Position numbers and translations under genes: made by a program. The notes under the pieces are model-generated. The model had not been told where the DNA came from, did no database searches, and saw only the letters and a list, made by a program, of their open reading frames with translations. Positions 18,711 to 28,100 of a stretch of DNA of 64,000 nt are shown one piece after another (the stretch's first letter is position 1; each line of letters opens with the position of its first letter). Origin of the DNA: Schaalia sp. ZJ405 (GTDB taxonomy: Bacteria > Actinomycetota > Actinomycetes > Actinomycetales > Actinomycetaceae); assembly GCF_011038885.2 (NCBI RefSeq), contig NZ_CP064952.1, positions 2,108,001-2,172,000 of the forward strand, in the 5' to 3' direction.

Positions 18711-19652
18711 ATGACCAATTTCCTTCTTGGCCTTGCCGTCGCCTTGTTGGGAGCCGTCCTTTTGGCAAGCGGTTCGGAAATGCAGTCGCGCGCCGTCTAC
18801 GTCGCGCGCGGAAGATGGACGGTGTTTCTGCGCAACCCACGGTGGATTCTCGGCATGCTCCTCCTGGGCACGGCGATCTGCACGAACTTCATTGCTCTGG
18901 CTTTGGCTCCGATCAGCGCAATCCAATCCATGAGCATCGTTGCGCTGGCAGCCTCAGCCGTCTTCGGAGCAGCGGTCGGGCGTATCCGACTGACCCGAGC
19001 AATCATCGCAGCCGTCATCGCCTCCATGATCGGGATCCTCGGTTTCATCTCCGTTATCGCCACTCACCAGGGTGCTCAGGGGCATGCGAACTACGACGGC
19101 CAACTCCCAAGGGCCCTGGCGATTCAAGCGGGAATCGCTGCGATTGGCGCTGTCGTCACCCTCGTGGGAAGGACACGCACGGATCGCCCCTCCAGGCTTT
19201 TCGGCCTCATTGTTGGCGCAGCAGAGTTCGGGTCAATCACCGCGGTCTTCAAGGTCCTTGTCCGGCTCGTTGTTCGCGATGGTTTTTCCGATGTCTTCAC
19301 CCGAACGCTCGCTCTTTTGGCCATCGGTTCAATTGCCATTGGCGGCGTCATCGCCATCGCGCAATTGCAGCTGGCACACAAGGCACTTCCGGCTCCAACA
19401 GTGGTCGCGGGCTTAACGATTACCGACACAATCACTGCCGCAATCATCGGCACGCTCGTCCTCAAAGAGAGCGCACTGACCACCGGTTCGGCCACAGTCC
19501 TCATTATTTGCGGCACCATCGCTATCGGCGGTGTCATCGGCATGCGAAATCTCAAGAGGACCAGCGACCTCGGAGAAACTCTCAACCCCGAGCCGCCGCA
19601 TCTTCCCGCAGTGAAGGAGGCCTCTGACGATGCACATCGCATTCTTCAGTGA
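18711..19652 (+). CDS. DMT-superfamily membrane transporter
   Basis: This is a multi-pass inner-membrane protein of the drug/metabolite transporter superfamily (NIPA/EamA-like repeats). The 313-residue product has about nine to ten hydrophobic segments. Its two-half organisation is typical: both halves contain GxxAxxxSxxAIQSMSIV-like and GLTITDTITAAIIGTLVLKE segments, with a conserved LKES before the last helices. The short tail is hydrophilic. The substrate is unknown. The first gene of an apparent three-gene unit, it overlaps the glycosyltransferase gene by 23 bases, whose AAGGAGG lies inside this gene. A role in exporting a lipid- or sugar-linked intermediate is conceivable from that neighbourhood but is only inference. 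Confidence 0.8.
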   Translation: MTNFLLGLAVALLGAVLLASGSEMQSRAVYVARGRWTVFLRNPRWILGMLLLGTAICTNFIALALAPISAIQSMSIVALAASAVFGAAVGRIRLTRAIIAAVIASMIGILGFISVIATHQGAQGHANYDGQLPRALAIQAGIAAIGAVVTLVGRTRTDRPSRLFGLIVGAAEFGSITAVFKVLVRLVVRDGFSDVFTRTLALLAIGSIAIGGVIAIAQLQLAHKALPAPTVVAGLTITDTITAAIIGTLVLKESALTTGSATVLIICGTIAIGGVIGMRNLKRTSDLGETLNPEPPHLPAVKEASDDAHRILQ

Positions 19653-20817
19653 TCAGCATCCCGCAACGCTCGGCGGGCTTCAAGTCTCCCTGGGACTTCA
19701 GCGTCACTACCTTGAGCAACTCGGACACACCGTCACCGTGTGTTCACCGGATTCCAAGTGCAAGCCGTCACCGCAGTATTCACGTCCCGAGGACATTACT
19801 GTGCGGTCCTTTCAATTCGGTGACCACGCATTCCATCTCGCGGGAGGAATGTGGGATCGCGAAATTGACGCCAAGTTCGAGCCGCTTCCCCCGGTTGATC
19901 TTGTCCACATTCAGGCGGATGTGTGGGGCGCGTGGAACGGATACGCCTTCGCGCAACGCCACAACATCCCTCTTGTCCACACGATGCACACGAACATCGA
20001 GGTTGGACTTCCCGCTGTGGTTCCCTGTGCTCGCCTCGTATTCCCGCTGCTTTTCGCTGCTCAGCGCCACTACATGCAGGCGGATGTTGACGACATGTCG
20101 TCCTACGTCCGCGCGTTCGCCGCAGTTGCTGACCGCGTGATCGTTCCAACTGAGCATTTCGCCAAGCGCCTGCGTTCCTACGGCGTGACACGCGAACTCA
20201 CGGTGATTCCGACCGGCGTTGATGACCGACAGATTGACAGCGCCGCCGCTCTTCCTCGATCCCCTCATTCACGCCCGATTTTCGTCTGGCCTGGCCGGGT
20301 CAGTGAGGAGAAACGTCTGGTTGACACGATCCGCGCATTCGCGGCTTCCCGCGTCGACGCTGAGCTGCATGTTTACGGTTCCGGTCCCGAAGAACGCGCC
20401 TGCGTGAACCTTGTCGCAGCTCTGGGAATCTCTCATCGCGTGGCCTTCCACGGGAGCGTGTCCCACGATGATGTCATGAAGGCAATGGCCCTGGCGGATG
20501 CCGTTCTTCAGAGTTCCATCGGATATGAGACTCAGGGGCTCACGGTGTACGAAGCGATCAGTGTGGGCACGCCCGTCATTGTCCGCGACCCCGAGATTGC
20601 TGAGGATCTGCCGGAAGCCTGGTGCCATCGGGTTGCCGACGAGTCCATTCAGGCGTTCGCCGACACTTTCAGATACGTCACCGCCCTGTGGTATGCCGGA
20701 ACGTTGACTGACGGGGCCTTAGCCCCCACTCAGTTCCGTCAAAGCCACCTAACGGGCCGAATTGTTGACGTCTATACAGCGGCGTTGCAGACCCACGAAC
20801 ACCAGTTGACACGGTGA
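19630..20817 (+). CDS. GT4-family (GT-B fold) glycosyltransferase
   Basis: This is a cytoplasmic, membrane-associated nucleotide-sugar glycosyltransferase. The 395-residue protein begins MHIAFFSDQHPATLGGLQVS, with the Gly-Gly loop typical of family 4. The acceptor-side motif HTMHTNIEVGLP is near 118. The C-terminal half carries WPGRVSEEKRLVDTIRAF (about 219-236) and the E-x7-E nucleotide-sugar site ETQGLTVYEAISVGTPV (about 299-315). The resemblance is to lipid glucosyl- and mannosyltransferases (MgtA/PimB-like), suggesting a glycolipid or lipoglycan acceptor; the sugar and acceptor are not determined. AAGGAGG at 19614-19620 supports the ATG. It is followed after 15 bases by a hydrolase gene. 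Confidence 0.87.
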   Translation: MHIAFFSDQHPATLGGLQVSLGLQRHYLEQLGHTVTVCSPDSKCKPSPQYSRPEDITVRSFQFGDHAFHLAGGMWDREIDAKFEPLPPVDLVHIQADVWGAWNGYAFAQRHNIPLVHTMHTNIEVGLPAVVPCARLVFPLLFAAQRHYMQADVDDMSSYVRAFAAVADRVIVPTEHFAKRLRSYGVTRELTVIPTGVDDRQIDSAAALPRSPHSRPIFVWPGRVSEEKRLVDTIRAFAASRVDAELHVYGSGPEERACVNLVAALGISHRVAFHGSVSHDDVMKAMALADAVLQSSIGYETQGLTVYEAISVGTPVIVRDPEIAEDLPEAWCHRVADESIQAFADTFRYVTALWYAGTLTDGALAPTQFRQSHLTGRIVDVYTAALQTHEHQLTR

Positions 20818-20832
20818 GGGACGAGGACGAGC

Positions 20833-21726
20833 ATGCATCCAATCGAGGATTTCATCACCGCAGGCGGTTCACGGACCGCCATTTACTCCTACGGAACTCC
20901 GGGGAATCCGCAGATTATCGCGGTTCATGGTTTTCGCGGAACACATTCGGGTCTTGAGAAACTTGCGGCCCGCCTGGGTCGTCTGGGATTTCATGTCCTG
21001 GTCCCTGATCTTCCTGGCTGCGGGGCATCGAGCGAACTGCCGGTTGCGCACACGATCGACGCTTTTGCCGATTGGCTCGTATCGGTGACAAAGACACTCC
21101 GTCCCACAGGTGCACCTCCGATTCTTCTGGGACATTCATTGGGGTCAGTGATCGTCACGGCCGCGATTTCTCGCGGACTTGCGTGCTCGGGAGCCGTCCT
21201 CGTCAATCCGATTGTCACGTCAATGAGGCAAGGGCCAAACGCCCTCGGTGTCAAGTTCCTGAGTGTTTACTACGGCGCTGCCCGCGTCCTTCCCGCGTCC
21301 TTGTCCGATGTTCTGCTGGCTTCGCGGATATACGCCCGCATCAGCGGCCACATCATGGCTCAGAGTGACGAACCGGGGATGCATCGAGCCGTCGTTGATG
21401 AGCATGTGCGCTGCGCCGACTCATTCAATTCGCCGCGCGCGGCGATCGAGTCTTTTGACACCTCAGCCGATGCTCACATTCTGCAGTTTGTTGATGGTCT
21501 GAGCCTGCCCGTCCTCGTCCTTGGGGGTGACCGTGATGATCTCAACCCCGTGGAGGATCAGCAGCTGCTGGTCAATGATCTTCCAGATGCGTCCTATCGC
21601 CTCGTGCGGGGTATCGGTCATCTGATTCCTTTTGAGGCAGCTGACGTGGCTGCCGAGGCCGTCCACCGCTGGTTTCTCACGACGCAACCCATCGCAGTTC
21701 TTTCTCCGCGTGTCCTCGCCCGATGA
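20833..21726 (+). CDS. Alpha/beta-hydrolase fold protein
   Basis: This is a serine hydrolase of the alpha/beta fold; substrate unknown. The 297-residue protein shows HGFRGTHSGLEKLA (oxyanion region, about 35-48), the nucleophile elbow GHSLGS (about 99-104), an Asp in GGDRDDLNP (about 234-242) and the catalytic His in GIGHLIPFE (about 259-267). The length matches the general lipase/esterase group. It has no signal peptide, so action is cytoplasmic. The 15-base gap to the preceding glycosyltransferase gene consists almost entirely of one GGGACGAGGACGA motif copy (20818-20830), which must also serve as the ribosome-binding region. Co-transcription with the transporter and glycosyltransferase is likely. 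Confidence 0.82.
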   Translation: MHPIEDFITAGGSRTAIYSYGTPGNPQIIAVHGFRGTHSGLEKLAARLGRLGFHVLVPDLPGCGASSELPVAHTIDAFADWLVSVTKTLRPTGAPPILLGHSLGSVIVTAAISRGLACSGAVLVNPIVTSMRQGPNALGVKFLSVYYGAARVLPASLSDVLLASRIYARISGHIMAQSDEPGMHRAVVDEHVRCADSFNSPRAAIESFDTSADAHILQFVDGLSLPVLVLGGDRDDLNPVEDQQLLVNDLPDASYRLVRGIGHLIPFEAADVAAEAVHRWFLTTQPIAVLSPRVLAR

Positions 21727-21748
21727 GCGCAGTCAGTCACACACTCTG

Positions 21749-21775
21749 TTGATCACCCCGGCTACAACTTACACT
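21749..21775 (+). promoter_or_regulatory. Putative promoter, leaderless acyltransferase gene
   Basis: TTGATC (21749-21754) and TACACT (21770-21775) form a possible -35/-10 pair with a short 15-base spacer. The -10 ends five bases before the ATG at 21781 and no Shine-Dalgarno is visible, which suggests a leaderless transcript. Confidence 0.35.
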
Positions 21776-21780
21776 CCCAC

Positions 21781-23811
21781 ATGATGTCTCAGAACCTCTC
21801 ACCATCGACGCCTTCATCTGCTTCCCGTCCTCGCAACCGTGCGATTGACGGGGTCAAAGCGTTGGCAATCATCGCCGTGGTCCTCTATCACACCAGGCCG
21901 CCGATGCTTGAGGGTGGTTTCCTCGGGGTCACGGTTTTCCTCGTTGTCGCGGGCTTCTTCACAACGCGTTCAATTCTTCGTGCCCAAGCGACCGGTCAAT
22001 GGTCGTATCCGCGTTTCATCTGGGCGAGAATCCGACGTGTTTTCCCCGCGACGGTGGTGACAATTGCGATCACAGCGGTCCTGACCTACACCTTCTCCCC
22101 CAGTCTTTTCCCCAAGGTTCAACGAGACGCGCTGGCGTCCGTGCTTTTTTCAACGAACTGGTCCTACATCTTCCGCAACGTCTCCTACTTCGACAACGCG
22201 GGACTTCCCTCCCCCCTCACACACCTGTGGTATCTCGCGATACTCATGCAGTTCTACGTCCTTTTACCGCTGGTGTTGATGGCAATCACGCGTCTGACAG
22301 ACCGCAAGCAGCGCCTCCCCATCCTCGGGGCTATGGCCATCGTTTCGACGTTGACAATGGCTCTGTTGTTCCAACCGATGTCGGATGTTTCACGGATCTA
22401 CTACGGAACAGACACGCGCGCCGCCGAGTTCCTCATCGGTGTTATCGCCGGCATCGCCGCCAACGATATTCGCCCAGCTTTCGTGTCTCCTCGAACGAAA
22501 CGCGCAACTCTTTTTGCCCGAGTTGTTGCACTAGCGTCCTTGGCGGTCCTCATTTTTGGCTTCGTGTCGGCGCGTGGCGATCAACCGGTGCTCTTCCGTT
22601 CGGGTTTCGCCTGCGTCGCAATTGCCACGGCTTTCCTTCTCCTGTCTCTTCGCTCACCCAATTTCATCCTTGGCCGTCTCCTCTCCTCACGACCGTTAGC
22701 TGCCGTGGGGCGTCGATCCCTGTCGATCTATTTGCTCCACTATCCGCTGCTGACATTGATGAATCCGGCGACGCGCACAACGGATGTGACCTGGTGGCAA
22801 TGGATCCTCCAGTTCCTCGTCATCGCCTGTGTTTCCGAGGGTTTCTACCGTCTCATCGAAAACCCTCGCCCAACTTCCAAAGTGCCGGCCTCCGCCAAGG
22901 CGTCTGCCACCTCGTCCTCGTCCCCCGGAATAATGAACGAGGACGAGTCGCGCTTTTCCGCTCCCACTCACCTCGGCCCTTGGCGGACTCTACAGTCGTT
23001 GCGTTCGCGCATCAGGCAGTGGAATCTTCCCCGATGGGCCCCTCCTCTGCGCTGGCTGACGGTGACGCTATCGGTGATGGGGACGCTGGCGTTAATTGTC
23101 GCGCCGGTGAACTGGCAGGGAATTGCGCAGACGAGGGCCGAGACTCTGCGTCCTGAGCTCACTCAATCGGCGCAGTCGGCTCGTGGTCATGCCGTGCAGT
23201 CGGGTCGTCCTACTCCGCCTGTTGAGGTGGCTCAGTCCGACACGGTTGCTCCCGAGGAACCGAAGGTCACACCTATCGCAGAGAAGGTCCCAACGAATCT
23301 TCCAACGCAGGACTGGACCTATGATTCAACGACCGGTGTCAGCGATGCGAATCCGTTGATCATTGGCGATTCCGTGACCCTGGGCGCGCAGCCGACGATC
23401 AATGCGTATCTGCCCAATGCCTACGTCGACGGCAAGGTATCACGTCAGTTCTGGGACGGGGCGCAGGTTTTTGCCGAGGACGTGGCCCAGGGACATGCCG
23501 GCAAGGTCACGATCATTGCCTTGGGGGCGAACGGGCAGATTCCCGATGAGTCGTACATCCAGACGTATATTGATCAAGCGGCGGGACAGCCGATCTATTT
23601 CATCACCACACGCACCCCGCTGTCTTTCCAGGATCTGAACAATGCGTTGTTACGTCAGACAGCAGCTCGTTTCAGTAACGTGGGAATTATTGACTGGCAC
23701 GGCGCTAGCGAGGGGCATCCGGAGTACATCGTTGACGATGGGACACACCTGACTGCGCAGGGGATGGATGTGTTCGCTCGTCTGATTCGCCAGGCATTGG
23801 TCGGTGAGTGA
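21781..23811 (+). CDS. OatA-like acyltransferase with C-terminal SGNH domain
   Basis: This is probably a membrane O-acetyltransferase that modifies a cell-surface glycan. The 676-residue protein has an acyltransferase-3 domain (about 18-365) with ten or so membrane helices. The active-site His lies in VVLYHTRPP (about 36) and the typical AVGRRSLSIYLLHYPLL is near 310. One further membrane segment sits near 430-450. The extracellular SGNH hydrolase domain has block I GDSVTLG (about 525), block III ALGANG (about 580) and block V DGTHLTAQG (about 657). OatA-type peptidoglycan acetyltransferases share this architecture; the glycan here is not proven. The linker (about 375-392) is encoded by an inverted pair of the TCGTCCTCGTCC motif. 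Confidence 0.88.
   Translation: MMSQNLSPSTPSSASRPRNRAIDGVKALAIIAVVLYHTRPPMLEGGFLGVTVFLVVAGFFTTRSILRAQATGQWSYPRFIWARIRRVFPATVVTIAITAVLTYTFSPSLFPKVQRDALASVLFSTNWSYIFRNVSYFDNAGLPSPLTHLWYLAILMQFYVLLPLVLMAITRLTDRKQRLPILGAMAIVSTLTMALLFQPMSDVSRIYYGTDTRAAEFLIGVIAGIAANDIRPAFVSPRTKRATLFARVVALASLAVLIFGFVSARGDQPVLFRSGFACVAIATAFLLLSLRSPNFILGRLLSSRPLAAVGRRSLSIYLLHYPLLTLMNPATRTTDVTWWQWILQFLVIACVSEGFYRLIENPRPTSKVPASAKASATSSSSPGIMNEDESRFSAPTHLGPWRTLQSLRSRIRQWNLPRWAPPLRWLTVTLSVMGTLALIVAPVNWQGIAQTRAETLRPELTQSAQSARGHAVQSGRPTPPVEVAQSDTVAPEEPKVTPIAEKVPTNLPTQDWTYDSTTGVSDANPLIIGDSVTLGAQPTINAYLPNAYVDGKVSRQFWDGAQVFAEDVAQGHAGKVTIIALGANGQIPDESYIQTYIDQAAGQPIYFITTRTPLSFQDLNNALLRQTAARFSNVGIIDWHGASEGHPEYIVDDGTHLTAQGMDVFARLIRQALVGE
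22912..22947. repeat. Inverted pair of the recurrent TCGTCCTCG motif
   Basis: TCGTCCTCGTCCCC at 22912-22925 is followed by its near complement TAATGAACGAGGACGAG ending at 22947, inside the acyltransferase linker (reads SSSSPGIMNEDES). The right half is identical over 17 bases to 44714-44730 in a permease gene. The motif also occurs singly at many other places in the window. Confidence 0.7.
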
Positions 23812-23945
23812 TTCTCTTAGCCTTTCGTGACGCGCGTGCGACGACGTGCCCGTTGGTCAACGGTCTTCGCACACGGCGCGTGAATTGCGACCGCTCCTGA
23901 ATGGGGAGATGCATTCAACCAGTGGGACCCGGGGACAATCGACCA

Positions 23946-23975
23946 TTCCACGATGACACATCCGATGGGTAGAGT
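23946..23975 (+). promoter_or_regulatory. Putative promoter, leaderless YwiC-like gene
   Basis: TTCCAC (23946-23951) and TAGAGT (23970-23975) are spaced by 18 bases. The -10-like box ends seven bases before the ATG at 23983. Without a Shine-Dalgarno, this favours a leaderless start there rather than at the upstream ATGs (23953, 23965). Confidence 0.3.
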
Positions 23976-23982
23976 GTTTTCT

Positions 23983-24828
23983 ATGGCGCACTCACGCGGG
24001 AAGCGGCGACTTCGGACGCTGGTACGAAACGGATGGATCTCGGACCAGCACGGCGCATGGCCAATGGTCATCCTCCCCGCGTTTGTAGGCGCCCAGCTGG
24101 CCCACAGGGGAAGCATCGCAGCGACCGCAGACACCTTAGCGGTCATCGACCCCGTCCTCGCCACTTCTTTACCCATCACGTGGCTGACCGGATTCCTCTG
24201 CTTCACAGCGATCGAACGATGGGCCCTCACTCCGAAAAAACGGCGCCCCTCCTGTCTGCCCGCAATCATCACGTGGGGGACAATCGCGACGACGACGGGG
24301 CTCATCACCGTCATCCGCTCCCCCATGCTCCTGCTGTGGACACCCGTCTTTCTTCCACTTTTTGTCGCGGCTCTCTGGGAAGTTCTCCACCGCCGTCCGC
24401 GATCCCCTCTGGCCAGACTGACAACAGTGACCGCCGCTAGCCTCATGCTCCCCGTTTTCGCTTTGGGCGTGGTCGGAGCGCCCTCGCCTCTGAGGACCAC
24501 ACCCGAGCTGTGGCGGGCAACTGCGATTCTTGGTTCCTATTTCGTTGGAACAGTTCCATTCGTTCGCTCAATGATTCGTGCGCGCAGCGATCACCGCTGG
24601 GAACACGCATCCGTGCTCTGGCACCTCACAAGCGCTGTTCTCATCCTCTTAGCGACAATTTGGGGTGCTGTGTCCTGGCCCATCGGCGTGCTCTGGGTCA
24701 TCATCGCGTGTCGGGCATGGGCATTCCCTCGGTGGCAGCGCGCTCACGGACCAGTCAAACCGATCATCATTGGGATGCTCGAGATCGTCCTGAGCATTGT
24801 CCTCTCAGCGTTGATCATCCTGGCATAA
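23983..24828 (+). CDS. YwiC-like family membrane protein
   Basis: YwiC-like proteins are polytopic membrane proteins of unknown function. The 281-residue product (from 23983) carries the family hallmark W-x2-DQHGAWPMVILPAFVGAQL at about 17-38 and about eight hydrophobic segments after it, ending with LSIVLSALIILA. The basic N-terminus (MAHSRGKRRLR) should be cytoplasmic. The start is uncertain: in-frame ATGs at 23953 and 23965 would add 6-10 residues, but a TAGAGT -10-like box falls just upstream of 23983. The preceding gap of 140 bases has no other gene; the following 277 bases separate it from the large adhesin gene. Confidence 0.75.
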   Translation: MAHSRGKRRLRTLVRNGWISDQHGAWPMVILPAFVGAQLAHRGSIAATADTLAVIDPVLATSLPITWLTGFLCFTAIERWALTPKKRRPSCLPAIITWGTIATTTGLITVIRSPMLLLWTPVFLPLFVAALWEVLHRRPRSPLARLTTVTAASLMLPVFALGVVGAPSPLRTTPELWRATAILGSYFVGTVPFVRSMIRARSDHRWEHASVLWHLTSAVLILLATIWGAVSWPIGVLWVIIACRAWAFPRWQRAHGPVKPIIIGMLEIVLSIVLSALIILA

Positions 24829-25105
24829 GCCGGTCTGCTCCCCCGCGCGATAGTCGCCGATCGGTGAGAATTCCGTGGTTTTTTGCCCTCACTGTGGCAT
24901 CCACACTCATGTAGCTTCGTGATCTGTAGCAAGCTCACGCCTTTACGGCGTCTCGCGATCACGGTCTCACGTACACTCTCAGTGAGATGACGCTAGCGTG
25001 GTAGTTGATTTTTCATGAGAAAAGACAACAAACTGTGCAGCCACGCCGTGAGCGTCGTTAACGGAACCCAAGCTGCGAACACACAGCGAGAGAACGGACA
25101 AAAGA

Positions 25106-28100
25106 TTGAGTATTAAACAAAGGCTCTTGCCCGGCCTAGTTGCCATAACAATCGCCCTCGCGGGGCTGCCAGCAGTGGCTGTTGCAACAGACTCTGATGC
25201 AACTTCTTCTACTCCCCCTTCAGCTACGGCGGAATCTTCTGCGTCGTTAGAGACATCCGAGCCAGCGACCGATGATTCGACAGGTGATGACTCTCGCAGT
25301 GGCGAAACTCCTGATCCGTCCTCGTCCCCTGACACATCGACAGCGCCCACGCCCACACCTGCCCCGGCTCTGCGTTCCCGGACTGACGGCACTCCTCGAG
25401 CTGCGGCCGATGACACGTCACGCGTCACAGTCACCATTGGCACCCTCACTGCCACCGGGATTGAAAAGGGCAAAACCGAGTACCAGATGAATGAGACTGT
25501 CGCAGATGTCGTCAACATGAACATCTCAGGCAAGGACTATTCACTGAAGAACCCCTACCTTCGGATTCGTATCCCAAAGACGAATAAGCTCGCCGATGTC
25601 AAAGTTGTTGATTCCCAGGCCGGAACGACCGAACGAAGCAGTGATGAGCAGTATGAATACGTGACATACCGCTTCACATCGTTATCGGGAGGAGTGGATT
25701 CCACCTACCCCTATAGTTTTATGATCGACGGTCGTTACGCCAAGCCGGGCGAGACCTTCACCGTGGATGCCACTCTTTACTCAGCTGACGGCACGGAAAT
25801 TGCCAGTGATTCCAAGACCTATACTCCTCAAGCCGTCGGATACACCGCATATTCACAGGCGGACACCTCGTTTCGGACCACAGACCGCGAGAAGGGGCAT
25901 GTGAATACCCGCGCCGTCACGGTGACCGATCCAACTGCCACAGTGATACCCGAGGGAAGACCAGAGCAGGCAGCTCTTTTTCTATCGATTTCTCCAGATA
26001 ATGGAAACAAGACGAACGAAGGACTTGTTGTTCCTGAGAACGTCAAGATGGTGGTCACTCTTCCCGCAACCGCACGAATCCAGTTCCCCGCCCCGAGTGT
26101 CACCGTCAAAGATCTGCCCGATGGACGCCAAGAACTCACCTTTATAGAATCTCGTCCAAAGTTCTTCAAGGGCTCTTATGCACAAAATAAGTACGCCGCA
26201 TTCGGGAAGTTCTCACGAGTTTCCGAGACGTCGACGAGCCTCCGAGATAATCTTGGGATTCTGTTCTCCGGGTCTCCTCTTGATACAGACCTTCCGGTGA
26301 CCATTGACTACTACGTCAATGCCGAGAGCGACGGCACGGGTGGCACCAAAGTTGACTCCCGCACGGAGTATTTTCATTTCCCACGTTCACTCTTCAAGCA
26401 GACAGGCAACGCATCCATCTACAAAACCGGAACCATCTATTATGCGCATGATGTTTCCAATAGTTCGGCTTATTTTACAACGGAATACGCTTGGCATAAT
26501 GAGCATATTTACGCCGGTACCAAAGATCTCACCGATCCAGGTCTTGGATACCATGCTTATTTTGGAAACCGAAACAATGGGTCCGGACCTACCGGAGAAG
26601 ATCGATACCGGGGCGGGATAACCACTTCAGTCACTGAAGTTATTACTGAGAAAACTCACCCTCAAGCCCATTTTTCTTCCTTCCGTTTATCATCAACAGT
26701 CGATAGCGAATTGCGAACAAATAGCGACACCCTCGACATCATCAATGCGAATAAGAAGATCGTTGAAGAGGGAGTCAATAAAGGTAACACGAAGCTCTAT
26801 GGCGTTCGTGCGGATGGGACTCGCCAGCTGATTAAGGAACATGTGCAGCTCGGTGACAATATCGCGATTACCGAGCAAACAGAAGGTGAGTTCACCCAGC
26901 TTGTTCTTGCCTTTGAGAAACCCGTCCTCTTCGACAACACTCGCCTGTCAGTGAGAACACTCTCCAAGTTGACGACGGCAGAGCAGGAACGTCTCAAAGC
27001 GTCGCCAACTTTTGATACATTCACGCTACGGGAGAACATCGCCGCCGCAATCGGAAACGGGGACTTCGCTCGGACTTACGGAACTGTCAGAATCGCCTCT
27101 CTTCGGCCAACCGTTGACCATCGCCAGCCTCGAGATGTCGCGGTAACCTATCAAACGGGCGGGAATCCCTTCACGTTGCAGGTGGGTCCCACATTGCCAA
27201 ACAGCGGCAACACATCAGCGACGACGGCGTATGGTCCTCTCACGGAAATTCAGAATATGAAGACCGTGACTTTGCTTCCCGATGGGGTTGAATACGAGGG
27301 CTTTACACTATACTCGCGAAGTAAGGGGACACCTACTCCAACTGTCAAGACGGTTGCGAACTATCACGGTACCGGTAAGACAGCGGTGATCGTTGACTAC
27401 GGAACTCTGCCGGTCGCCACCTATTCCCTCGTGACCCTCAAGCTCCGAGCGACAGCAACAACTACACGCGGCCCAAATGAGATTCCGACCTACATGGTGT
27501 GGGATGGTAATGATGTCACTTCGCCAGCAACGCTCCCTTACACGGATGCGCTTGATCTGGACGAGGACGGCGACACAACCGAAACCTTCCAGGTGAAGAC
27601 TTCGACACTGACATTCACTCCTCCATTCGAGCTCGTCCTGACGAAGAAAGCCACGGCTAATGGCGTCACCTCGAGCAAAGTGACCGGTGATCTTGGGTCC
27701 GATCTGTCGTATCAACTGCTGGTGTATAACGGGGCCCTGACGTCGGTGAAGACTCTCACCATTGTTGATGTCTTGCCCTACGTAGGCGATCACGTGATTG
27801 CTGCCAGCGCTGCGGGAACCTATCCCGAGCGTGGGTCGACTTTCGCTACCGGTTTAACTGGCAGTTTAGAGGATGCGAATACGCCGGAGGTGAATGCGAA
27901 GTTTGCGTTCTCCTACCAGCTGACCCCACAGGGCGCTGATCTTGAATCCGTACGCGACGGCGCATGGGTAAGCGCAGAGCACGTCACCGACTTCTCTCAC
28001 GTGAAATCCGTGCGTGCCATCCTCAAAGATGGTCAAGAAATCCCATCGAAAACGGACATCACCCTCGTCATTCCTTCACGTATGCCCACAGACACATCCT

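Noticed and set aside
23817..24500. 227-codon minus-strand frame over the YwiC-like gene
   Set aside because: The translation is Arg/Ser/Gly-rich and featureless, while the plus strand encodes a clear membrane protein with the YwiC hallmark.
24950..25010. CTCAC/GTGAG inverted repeat with TACACT between arms, upstream of the adhesin, as an operator
   Set aside because: The arms are only five bases and occur once; too little to claim a regulatory site.
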